Source: Cinnamomum chago (taxonomy: Eukaryota; Streptophyta; Magnoliopsida; Laurales; Lauraceae). Taken from it: 64,000 nucleotides of DNA. Both the position numbers and the translations under genes were made by a program. Positions within the stretch are counted from its first letter, which is position 1. Every line of letters begins with the position of its first letter. The stretch is taken from NCBI GenBank assembly GCA_038049695.1, contig CP142451.1, forward strand, positions 70,696,001-70,760,000, written 5' to 3'. This document shows, one piece after another, positions 33,085 through 43,030 of this stretch. Under the pieces are notes generated by a model. That model saw only the letters and a list, made by a program, of their open reading frames with translations. It was not told where the DNA came from and made no database searches.

Positions 33085-34420
33085 AGAGCTTTTTACAAAA
33101 GACCCCCTATGTTTTCATAAAACCCCAAAGACACCCCTGTACTTTGTGTTTTTACATATTCACTCCTCCATTCATAGTCAACCTTAACGAAATTAAATGA
33201 AAAACAACTTTGTTACTCTCTCCCCCTTTTTCATTATGACTACTTTTTACACCTTATATTTATTGAAAAATTGAAATGACACATTTAACCCTCCTTGCCC
33301 AGAATTATTTCATACACTTTGAGTCACGGTCTCGTTCTCGCCTAACGAAATGGATTGTAGGCGACTTTGCTCACAAGTATGTTTCTAGTTTATTACTACA
33401 TTGAAGCTATAGATTGACTATCACAGTTTTCTAACCATTCATATTTATTGCATAGAGGTGAATTAGTGATCATGGTTTCCTACTCATTCATGTGATGATC
33501 AATTAAATATTTTTGTTGATCGAGCTTTGTTCTAATGAGAACTGTTCTCATGGAGTTACCATGAGAACTTTCTATGAATCCCATTTGTGAAGAGACAAAA
33601 GGATCTAAGTGGGACCATCTCAAGTATCAAGTTTGACCCCAATTTTACGCCTCTAACCCCCTCATTCATGGCCCACTATTTTAATGGCTTCATCTTCAAA
33701 TAAATTTCAACCCTCCATCCGACGGTCCAGTCCATTTGGATGGGTGCCAAATCTTGAGATTGGTTACTATCAGGGTGGTCCCTGTTTGGGCACAGTTTGG
33801 ATTATTGTTGGGTGGGCCCCACCAATAGTTCTCACAAAAGCAGGGTGAGAATTGGTTGTCACTTGAATATTTTCCTTGTTGATGATCTGGTTATTTAATT
33901 CTTTCATGTAATTATTCTACATAGATAGCTAACTATAGCAAATAATAATAATAATAATAAGAAAAGATAGCTAACTATAATTAGTTGGGATTGTTCTAGC
34001 TAAGCAGTCCAGTTGTGGGTCACATAGGTTTGTTTTGATCCGATGAAAAATCCCTAATGCGCGTTGATTCAAACACCAAAGTTCTAATTCTAACACAATT
34101 ATTCTATCTATGAGGGAAACTAGAAAAATACAACTTGAGGGCCAAATGATAAATGTCCCACTTCATCAGGCTTGTGATTCTTGAAGAGTATAAAATAATT
34201 CTTAAGCTAGTGGGGTTAAATGTGTTCTTTCACTTTTCCAATAAATACAAAGGGTAAAATGGAAATAAAGAAAAAAAGAGAGAGAAAAGAAGACAAGTTG
34301 GTTTTCAATGTTTTTTCTTGAGGTTGACCGTCGATAAAGGGGTGCTTATATAAAAACACAAAGTATAGGGGTGCCTCTGAGGTTTTATGAAAACTTAGGG
34401 GGCTTTATGTAAAAAACTCT
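33085..34420. mobile_element. Non-autonomous element with ~95-bp terminal inverted repeats
   Basis: The left end (AGAGCTTTTTAC, then CCCCCTATGTTTTCATAAAACC, CACCCCTGTACTTTGTGTTTTTA) matches the reverse complement of the right end (AGAGTTTTTTAC, CCCCCTAAGTTTTCATAAAACC, CACCCCTATACTTTGTGTTTTTA). There is no transposase. A smaller MITE is nested inside. A clear target duplication was not found (AAATAA occurs near both ends), so the superfamily is unassigned. It ends only 43 bases before the MULE. Confidence 0.75.
33540..33862. mobile_element. Nested MITE
   Basis: The left end (CTGTTCTCATGGAGTTACCA, then TGAGAACT) and the reverse complement of the right end (CAATTCTCACCCTGCTTTTG, then TGAGAACT) align over about 30 bases. 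The interior is G/C-richer and resembles the dispersed 'GGGCCCCACC' type of short plant repeat. AATATTTT...TTGTTGAT occurs on both sides, possibly an imperfect target duplication. Confidence 0.5.
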
Positions 34421-34462
34421 AAATAACAATTACATTATATTATGTAGGAGATATATATATAT

Positions 34463-35145
34463 GAGGACTACTCCCCTACACTGCAGTGGACGTTAATTTC
34501 AGCTGGGAACGTGTGGCGGAACGGATTGTCAGAAGGGTCCAATAAAATGCAACAAGGTGAGATTTCAAAGGCCCGCTCATTTTTCATTTCCCCCTTCTTA
34601 TTGTAGACCTAAATCGAGCTCTCTCTCTCTCTCTCTCCAGCCTAACGTCTCTCCTTTGTCTCTCGCCTCTCTTAAGCTCTCTCCCGGAAAGTCTCTCCTC
34701 TGTCTCACGCCTCTCTCAAGCTCTCTCTCTCTCTCTCTCGCCGGTCTCTCTCAGCGCAGCTGTCTCTCTCTTTCGCCGGTCTCTCTCAACGAAGCTCTCT
34801 CTATCTCTCGCCTGATCTTGCTACTGCGATCTCCGATCGCCCAACTGCGCCGGTCTCTCCCTCGCCGGACTCTCCATTGCTGCTGCTCTCCTTTCTTTCG
34901 CCTGATCTCTCTCCCTCGCTACCCTGCTGCCTGCTGCTCCCCTCTCTCTAGCCTGACCTCTCTCCCTCACTGCCCTGCTCCGCTAATCCCTCTCGCCTGA
35001 TCTCTCTCCCTCGCTGCCCTGCTGCTGCTGCTGCTGTGCACAGCTCTCTCTCGCTCTCCCTCTCCCGTCGAGGGTCTCGCTGTGCCTCTCTCTGTCTCGC
35101 TCCAGATCTCTCCTGCTCTTGAGCTTCACTCTGGCTTGCTGCAAC
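34463..35145 (+). repeat. Left TIR of the MULE
   Basis: 683 bases, inverted relative to 41268-41915. It contains expanded (CT)n tracts; the Ser/Leu-rich frame of 147 codons inside it is a product of these and not a gene. A probable leader donor (AAAG then GTACTTCC, 35287/35288) lies just inside, consistent with transcription starting in the TIR toward the GRF gene. Confidence 0.9.
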
Positions 35146-35793
35146 GGTCCATCTAACTCAAGCACTTTTTTGAGTTTTCATCCAAAATAACTCCCGCCTA
35201 AGCATCCCGCCTTCAATATCCTCTACAGAAAACAGAGAGAAAGAGAGAGAAAGGAGGAGGAAAAAAAACAGCGTCAGCCACGAAAGGTACTTCCTAACTC
35301 TTGTTTTATGAAATGGTTGTTTTGTTCTTTTGCTCTGATTTGGAACCTGGTAGTGTTTTGATTAATGTGTTTCACTGTTAATGATGATTTGTGTATTGGT
35401 AGTTTATGATTTCAGTGTTGTTGCTTTTATTTCCATTGGTGGGTTATGATTGATGTTTGGCTTATTTGGAACTATAAATTTGGGTTGGCCTCTATAAATT
35501 TGGAGATCCCAAAGCAGTAATGGAATTGTTTCATGTTTTGAAAATTACTCATAACTTGATAGGAATTGGTTCAAATTTCTCTGTAGTCCTTCTCATCAAA
35601 GCTTTATAATGGTGTTATTGCTTGTCCTTGTACTAGAAAGTGTTGTGCAGAATCTAGCACTTGTTGTATCCTTGGTTGCAATGATACTTAGTCCTCTCAA
35701 GTTTGCAGTTGACATTTTCTTTTATCTGATATTAACCTTCTCAATAAAGACTTTCTGCTTATTTTTCTTTCCATAATGGGAATAGCCTTACAA

Positions 35794-36303
35794 ATGTCGT
35801 CAGCATCTTCTTCGGTACACAACTTAGAATGGGCTCCAAAGTGCCCATGTGGGTATGGGTATATGATTTTAAAGACATCTCGTACGGCCAAAATCCGGGA
35901 CGAAGATTTTGGAAATGTCCAGATTTACACGTAAGTGTTCATAGATTCCCACTTCTTAAATTAATATGTATTTTCACTCAAAAATTAATATTTCTTTTCC
36001 TATGAATTTGTGTGTAGGGAGAATGAGGTTGCGGGTTGTTGATTTGGATGGATGAGGCTGTGAATGAATATTCACTAGTCCGAAGTATGGGACGTGTGCA
36101 AATCGAAAATAGAGAAGATGAAATGAGAACGTTACTTGAAGAGTTGAAACAAGAGATTAAGCATGAAATCAAATTTTTGAGAGAAAGTGTTGAAGTTCAG
36201 AATTTTCAGCAGCAACACCCAAATTATTGTAGCTATATATTGATGATGTTTCTACTATTTGTTGCATATGCATGGGGATCAATCTTTGTAACACGAACTT
36301 AGC
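35794..36303 (+). pseudogene. GRF-type zinc finger / coiled-coil / membrane-anchor protein of the MULE
   Basis: Exon 1 (35794-35930) encodes WAPKCPCGYGYMILKTSRTA (CPCG at residues 17-20) and, after a one-base loss in an A-run, NPGRRFWKCPDLH. A canonical donor (GTAAGT, 35931) and acceptor (TGTGTAG, 36017) lead to exon 2 with GCGLLIWMDEA, which completes a GRF zinc finger (CxC...C...C). An acidic and basic helical segment (EDEMRTLLEELKQEIKHEIK) that could form a coiled coil follows, then a C-terminal hydrophobic stretch (YILMMFLLFVAYAWGSIFV) ending at 36303. Lesions are the one-base deletion and a TGA just after the splice junction. GRF fingers bind DNA or RNA in known proteins (TOP3A, APE2, NEIL3 families). 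Short plant GRF-TM proteins are common but their role is unclear. The role in the MULE is inferred from position only. Confidence 0.75.
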
Positions 36304-36569
36304 TATCTCTGTTAGGTTTTTTTTTTTTTTTGATGAAATGTCCAGATTCACTTGTTCAATTATTGAATATGAAGCAATGAGAAATTTGCCAATGAGAAAT
36401 TTACAATATGTAGTAACTTGTATAATTGGTAAAGAGTGTATGGCTTTCTGATTTCCTTTTTCTGCACTATTTAGGAAGTCAATGGGATCACTAAGGTGGG
36501 CTTGGAGAGTTGTGTAGTCCTTCACATTTCTGTTGGTTAGGTGGAATTAGAAGTTATATAAAATGATCC

Positions 36570-37475
36570 ACTTTAATAATCCACCAATTTTACAAGTTAT
36601 AAAATGAAGCACTAGGATAGGAAAAGTACGCGACTGGAACATGATGCAAATGCGATCTTTTTTGACCGAAAAATTGCAGATTTCAAGTTCTTGATATGGA
36701 CTTCGAGATCCCCAAATTTCATTAAAAAACTCTCTCGGGAAGTGGGTCAAACAGTGACCTAAACAGGGGTACTAAGATTGCTTTCGGCAGATTTGACCGA
36801 CTGGGTTGAAAAAGTGCGCGACTGGAACACGATGCAAACGCGGTTTTTTTATCGAAAAATTGCAGATCTCAAGTTCATGATATGGACTTCGAGATCCCAA
36901 ATTTCACCAAAAAATTCCCTCGGGAAGTGGGTCAAACAATGACCTAAACAGGGGTATTCAGATTGGTTTTGGCAGATTTGACCGACTGGGTTGAAAAAGT
37001 GCACGATTGGAACACGATCCAAACGCGAGTTTTTTCAACCGAAAAGTTGCAGATTCCAAGTTCATGATATGGACTTCGAGATCCCCAAATTTCATTAAAA
37101 ACTCCCTCGGGAAGTGGGTCAAGCATTGACCTAAATAGGGGTACTTAGATTGGTTTCGGCATATTTGACCGACTGGGTAGGAAAAGTGCGTGACTGGAGC
37201 ATGATGCAAACACGATCTTTTTTGACCTAAAAATTGTAGATTTCAAGTTCATGATATGGACTTTGAGATCCCCAAATTTCATTAAAAAACTCCCTCAGTA
37301 AGTGGGTCAAACAGTGACCTAAACAGGGGTAGTAAGATTGGTTTCGACAGATTTGACTGACTGGGTTGAAAAAGTGCGTGACTGGAACACGATGCAAACG
37401 CGATTTTTTTCGACCGAAAAATTGCAGATTTCAAGTTCATGATATGGACTTCGAGATCCCCAAATTTCATGATAT
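36570..37475. repeat. ~187-bp tandem array, five units
   Basis: (A/G)CTGGAAC(A/C)(C/T)GATGCAAAC, CGAAAAATTGCAGAT, TTCATGATATGGACTTCGAG, CGGGAAGTGGGTCAAAC and TTTGACCGACTGGGTTGAA recur in order. The ACTGGAAC landmark lies at 36633, 36821, 37006, 37193 and 37381 (periods 188, 185, 187, 188). Units are highly similar. The array lies between the 3' ends of the two convergent MULE genes, and its last unit abuts the transposase C-terminus at about 37470. Confidence 0.92.
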
Positions 37476-39595
37476 CCCTTTTGTTGCCTTTTCCTTCGAT
37501 GATTTAAGTCTCTTCGCGCGTCCTTTTGTCACATCACACGTTGGCTCATTATACTCAACCACATTACTATCCACAAGTGCCTTCCCTTTATCAATGCTTG
37601 AATCTAATGGGTTTTTTAACGTCATCTGCCTTAATTTCATTTCCAATTCCTTATGACCACTGATTAAAAATTCAAAACCTTCTTTAGATTGACTAACTAT
37701 GTCAATAAGCCCTGCAAACATACAAGACAAGTGACTATGTCTAGCCAAGCATGGGTCAACACCGTCTGATCTACTCGATTCCACCACGTCTACAAATGCA
37801 TCTCTTGTAACACCCTTCGTCCATCTCTTCAAAATGTAACGCTCGGGTAAAAATAATATAGAACCTCTCTTCAAGATAGTCAAAACATGACAACAAGGGA
37901 TGCCTTCAAATTCAAACTTGTTGTAAGAACAATATGCATGCTTCTCGCCTTTTTTTCATAAAACCTCTCTTTCAATTTCCTTTTCATTAGAATAATTTTT
38001 CACAACAAACTTACAATTGACATCATCCTCATAAACAATATTTTCTACAATTGACATGGTGGTGAATAATTCATCTTGAAACTTATAAAATATGTTCCTT
38101 GTATATACTTCGGCCATTTGCTTTTCCATTGGTGAACATGTCTTCAATTTAGGCCCCCATTGCTATTCTCAAAATCCTTTTTCTTTTCAAGATACCTTAA
38201 ACGTTCCACCCCGGCATCAAAACGCAATATGAAATCAAGTAGAGAATTCTTGTACTCTACGTACTGCTTCACAAATGCATTCATGCTTTCACTTCGTTGA
38301 GTAGTCGACATGCCACCAAAGAAATTTTTCTTTAAATATGCCGGAACCCACATATGACGAATCTTAAATATATCCGCCAACCAATCATTCTCCATCAGCT
38401 TATTGTCTGTTATGATCTGATTCCAAAAGCTGTCAAATTGATCAGTAGTGTCTGAGTTATGCACATTTTTTTATATTTTCTATTAAACCCTCATTGTGAA
38501 TATGAAGCCCTCCCAAATTCGTAGGCAACTTATCCAAAATGTGCCATAGGCAATACCAATGAACAGTGGTTGGCATGACATTTTTAATGGCTTTTGTCAT
38601 TGCCAAGTCTTGATCTGTTATAATATCCTTTGGTGGACTATATGACATGGCTTCAAGCCATGTGTTAAACAACCACTCAAATGACTCCGTTTTTTCATTT
38701 GGTAGAAACCCACATCCAAATAAAGTAGTTTGCCCATGGTGATTGCAACCTACAAATGCGGAAAAAATAAGTTCATAATAGTTTGTCTTGTAGGTTGTAT
38801 CAAATGTCACAACATCACCAAAAACTTTGTAAGCGGAACGAAATGATCCGTTTGCCCAAAACACATGCGTTATCTTTTCATCTACATCTCACTCACTGGT
38901 ATATGTGAAACCATTTCCCATTTCTTTCCGGTTTTCAAATAGTTGAAATAGCAACTGTCCATCTAGCCCCCTTTTCTTTTCCTTTTCCTTTTCATACCTA
39001 CGGTGATTTCTGGCATCTGTATCTATAAATCCAATTTTGTCCAGTCCCCCAGACTGCGAAGCAAACACTTCCATTTGTCGTTTGCTTCGCACATTTGCAG
39101 CATCATATGTATTTATAAGTTGTCTCTTTGATTCTAGTACTTCACGATGCGACCTCAACATAAATCTCTTACTCGGAGTAGCAGGGAGTGTTGAGGAACA
39201 AACTTGGATACCACATAACCACCTGACTTATCTAATTTCACTTGCAACTTAGCCTTACAATCGAATCTTGTTTCAATTCGACGTCTTTGAACAAGTTCCT
39301 TACCAATCCAGTGTTTCTCATCTGTTTTACCATCCTTTGAACAAACAAATCTTTTCCATACAACCTCCCCATGTTTACCTCTATTACTAAATTCTTTTCT
39401 TATACTAAATCCAACAAGTTTTCCATAAGCATTGTAAAAGTCATATGCCTCATCTAAATCATCAAAATGCATGCCCAATCTTGGTGTCATGTTTTCATCT
39501 ACAGCTGGATAGTGGACAATTGATGATGAAGAGGTCATATCCATATGTGATCTGGATGACAAATAATTAAATTTGGTCATGAATAACGGACCCAA
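37467..39595 (-). pseudogene. FAR1-type MULE transposase, broken into several frames
   Basis: In order on the minus strand: a FAR1 DNA-binding domain (AYDFYNAYGKLVGFSIRKEF, VVWKRFVCSKDGK, RRIETRFDCKAKLQVKL); a helical linker (SGGLDKIGFIDTDARNHRRY); the MULE catalytic domain (FGDVVTFDTTYKTNYYELIF, FGCGFLPNEKTESFEWLF, DIITDQDLAMTKAI, WYCLWHI), with candidate catalytic Asp residues in VTFDTTY and TDQD; STTQRSESMNAFVKQYV; a SWIM-type finger (CSYNKFEFEGIPCCH); and a basic tail. Breaks are frameshifts near 39200, 38460, 38145 and 37900 and a TGA at about 38889. FAR1/FHY3 transcription factors are domesticated relatives, but the position inside a TIR element and the lesions make this a transposon gene. 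It was presumably transcribed from the right TIR. Confidence 0.9.
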
Positions 39596-40181
39596 ATAAA
39601 GAGTTCTAAAAACATGACTACACCAATAACACCGTTATAAAGCTTTCTAATACAACTTTCTAATACAAAGGACAAGCAATAACACCGTTATAAAGCTTTG
39701 ATGAGGACAAGCACTGTATGGTGTCTGCCGAGTCCAACTTAAAAGTTTATCAATGAAAGTGCCCTAAACAGCATAAAAGATACTTAAACAACTCTAAGAG
39801 AAAAAGCAGAAAAAACAAGATGAAAGAAGCAGGTGATCACCTCTTCCCAATTACAAATAACAGTGTTAGAAGGAATTACTTTGAAGCAACCACAAAGTTT
39901 ACAGAGTTCTCTTTATTTGGAATCGACTATATGAAATGCAACAGGAAAGAAAAGGTTAAAAAGCATTTGCCTATTATTTCAACAAGGCATTTTGGAGATG
40001 TTAGATATTATTTTTCTTAAAGTGATAGCTAATCTATTGTTCATTCCAATGATCAATGAAGAATTGTATTCGAAATAAAAACATAATGACTATATATTGG
40101 TCCAGGAAATTAACACCACAAACTCACTTGGCAATCAACATTTTTTGAAAAGATGACTATTAATTTCACGAAGAGCATTTA

Positions 40182-41108
40182 GGCCCTGTTTCTTTTATGG
40201 AATTTCGTTTGTCTAGGAATTCCGGAATTCCTGTCAGAAATCCAGCGTTTCTTGGCGAGAATTTCTGACATTCCAAAATTCCAGCATTTACAAATGTCAG
40301 AAAGGAGGCATTTACAAAACCCACCTCTCCATCAGGCATTCCCAAAACCTAGCAACGCAGGAATTCCGAGAGAGCTCTCCGGTGTTCCAACGGTCGTAAT
40401 GGATCTTGCTTTTCTGGCCATGGCAAGGAGAAAAAATGTCAGTTTATGCTTATTCTCTAAGCTTTCAGATGATTGTTGTGATTTTTCCCCCTCTTCTCTC
40501 TTCTGCTAAAGAATCGCTTTTGGCTCGGCTAGTCGCCAACTTGGTGAGGCTAGCCTCCAACTTGCCATCTCCAGGCCATTTATTTACTTCATTTTCTTTG
40601 TGTATATGGTTTTTTTTAATGAAAAAGAGTTGAGTAGTGGGTTGTTCTGTCACTAGAGATATCTTGAGATGGTAGTGTAGTTTATGAGGTTTTTCAGATT
40701 TTTAATCATGATATTCGTTATATGCCTATGGTCAGGAATAATCAAAGTTGAATCAGGGATAGGCCCTAGATATGGACTGTCCTGTACAATACGCCCTGTG
40801 CTCCACTACTGACTAAATTTCTGTTGCAATGTATGTCACATGGGTGTAGTATTAAACAATTTTGCGTATTGAGTTATAAAAAAATATTGATGAGTTCAAT
40901 TGGTATATAAACAAAGCATACAAGAGTAAAATTCATGTCAGAAATCATTTTAGTTATGAAACAGGGAATTCAGAAAATTCAAGAATTCAGGAATTCTTAG
41001 ACAGGAATTCAGGCATCAATGAAACAGGGAATTCAGAATCCCATCATTTCAAAATCCCAGACAACCACCAAATATGAATTCCAGAAATTCTAGGAAAGAA
41101 ATGGGCCC
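40182..41108. mobile_element. Tourist-like (PIF/Harbinger) MITE, 927 bp
   Basis: The ends GGCCCTGTTTCTTT and AAAGAAATGGGCCC are inverted repeats of the PIF/Harbinger type, flanked by TTA on both sides (40179-40181 and 41109-41111), the expected 3-bp target duplication. GGAATTC-rich subterminal repeats follow. There is no transposase. It is inserted upstream of the MULE transposase start, within the MULE. Confidence 0.88.
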
Positions 41109-41267
41109 TTAGTATCAGAGATCTAGACTGAGATGAAAATAAAACCCAAAAAACAGGTCAAAAGCAATCAGGTGTGGCCTGACATGAATATTATGTTGTC
41201 TTAGTGCCTGGTGCCAGAGTGTGTATACTATACTGGCCAGAGTGTGTATACCAGGTGTGGCCTGACT

Positions 41268-41915
41268 GTTGCAACAAGCTAGAGTGAAGCTCGAAAGCGG
41301 GAGAGATCTGGAGCGAGACACTCAAGAGGCGCAGCAAGACCCTCGACGGGAAAGGGAGAGCGAGAGAGAGCTGTGCTCAGCAGTAGCAGGCCAGCTGTGG
41401 AGAGAGATCGGGCGAGAGGGATTAGCGGAGCAGGGCAGCGAAGGAGAGAGGTCAGGCAAGAGAGAGGAGAGCAGCAGGTAGCAGGGCAGCGAGGGAGAGA
41501 GATCAGGTGAGAGAGAGGAGAGCAGCAGCGAGGGAGAGTCTGGCGAGGGAGAGACCGGCGAAATTGGGCGATCAGAGAGAGCAGCAGCGAGATCAGGCGA
41601 GAGAGAGAGAGCTTCGCTGAGAGAGACCGGCGAGAGAGAGCTCAGCTGAGAGAGACCAGAGAGAGAGAGAGAGGCGAGAGACAGAGGAGAGACTTCCCAG
41701 GAGAGAGAGCTTGAGAGAGGCGAGAGACAGAGGAGAGACGTTAGGCTGGAGAGAGAGAGCTCGATTTAGGTCTACAGTAAGAAGAGGGAAATGAAAAATG
41801 AGCGGGCCTTTGAAATCTCACCTTGTTGCATTTTATTGGGCCCTTCAGACGATCCGTTCGGCCACACGTTCCAAGCTGAAAATAACGTCCACTGCAGTGT
41901 AGGGGAGCAGTCCTC
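41268..41915 (-). repeat. Right TIR of the MULE
   Basis: 648 bases, the reverse complement of the left TIR with differences mostly in the (GA)n/(CT)n tracts. The terminal 60 bases differ from the left end at only a few positions. A short direct repeat CAGGTGTGGCCTGAC (about 41169 and 41252) lies just inside. Confidence 0.9.
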
Positions 41916-42391
41916 TATATATATATTAAATTTCATATACTATGAAAAACAAACCAAAACCAGCAATTTGGGTACTCAACCAAACCTGGCACTAACCTGA
42001 ATTCAACTAAAGCAGGAAATTTACAATTTGAGTCAAGTTCATGTCAAGAGCAGCCTAGTATATATCGTGGGATAACGAGGCCATAAAATCAGGTGGCCAA
42101 CTCATGAATGGGGCTATAGAGATATAACGAATGGAGTGGATAGTCAAGTTTCTAGTAATCTAGAAATGATCAAAGTCCCACACCAAACCCTAATCCGAAA
42201 TTAACAACAAATATCGATCCTTACTTGTCCCTCTTAATTTCCTCTCTTACATGGCTGTGAACTGAAAATGAACCAGGTTAACCCGAGCATGAGCTTCACT
42301 TAAACATTAAATCAATCTCCTCGAGCTTATGCAGAGTAAAGCCTAGACCATTTTGAACTCGACTTGAATCACATATAGCTAGGGTTGGTAG
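41916..42391. other. Intergenic between the MULE and the Gypsy element
   Basis: Nothing was recognised beyond the TA-rich target sequence next to the MULE end. Confidence 0.4.
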
Positions 42392-42976
42392 TGTGTGGGG
42401 TCGTTTTGCAATCACGGATTTGTGTGGAGCCACTCCTCGTTTTAGGACTATCCACCTCGGTCTCGGTCTTAAGCTCGATCTCGGTCTCCTATCACTCAGC
42501 CATAAATGCGCTGCCGTGATGGAGACAGTGGACTGACAAATAGAGTGGGCGCCGGACCTAGATAAGTGGCACGCCTTATCTCAAGGTCACGTCCATAGGT
42601 GTAGGGAGATGGTCCGATGGGACGTTCCCTTTTTACCTTCCCCCATTCAAGAGAGAAAGGTACACGCTGATGGGACTTCTATGTCCCCCTAAGGGTCCAC
42701 TCCAACAAGACTTCCACGTCTATATAATGCATGGAGAAAAGCAACAGAAGGTACGCAACAGATCTCCCTCCCAAATTTCTCCTTCTCCATTTCTTTCAGT
42801 GATCATACTGACTTGAGCGTTGGAGTGCCTTCGGCTGCCTACAGCCAGGGGCTCTGACTTTTAACATCCTCTTTCAGGTCATCGGAGGCCCGATCCTTTT
42901 CCCCCATCTTCTCCAGATCATCAAACCAAGAGCTTAACCCTCTCTTAATCAAGTCCGTAATTCTTAGGCACTTACA
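42392..42976 (+). repeat. 5' LTR of the Gypsy element
   Basis: 585 bases. It lacks an 87-base segment present in the 3' LTR (corresponding to about 53060-53147), with ATCC at both edges of the missing part. TCTATATAATGCATGG (about 42719-42734) is a probable TATA region. Confidence 0.93.
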
Positions 42977-42996
42977 ATTGGCGTCGTCTGTGGGAA
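42977..42996 (+). other. Primer-binding-site region
   Basis: ATTGGCGTCGTCTGTGGGAA directly follows the 5' LTR. It is the form seen after the 5' LTR of many plant Gypsy elements (TTGGCG(C/T)CGTCTGTGGG). The tRNA was not determined. Confidence 0.7.
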
Positions 42997-43030
42997 CAGG
43001 ATCTTTATAAAAACCAGACCTTCAAAAGCC

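Larger units (their letters stand above)
34463..41915. mobile_element. Mutator-like element (MULE) with ~650-bp TIRs and two convergent genes
   Basis: The ends GAGGACTACTCCCCTACACT (left) and, reverse-complemented, GAGGACTGCTCCCCTACACT (right) start long inverted repeats that extend to about 35145 and 41268. Both ends adjoin a (TA)n tract, giving an apparent 9-bp duplication TATATATAT that is ambiguous because of the repeat. Inside are a minus-strand FAR1-type MULE transposase (39595-37467), a plus-strand GRF zinc-finger gene (35794-36303), a ~187-bp tandem array between them, and a nested Tourist-like MITE (40182-41108). Long TIRs driving two converging genes is the layout of MuDR. Both genes carry several lesions, so this copy is not autonomous. 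Confidence 0.9.

Noticed and set aside
34557..35000. 147-codon Ser/Leu-rich frame on the plus strand
   Set aside because: It lies entirely in the left MULE TIR and is produced by (CT)n tracts; the inverted copy at 41268-41915 does not preserve it.
37467..39595. Domesticated FAR1/FHY3 host transcription factor
   Set aside because: The gene has several frameshifts and a stop and lies between long TIRs, so it is a transposon transposase.
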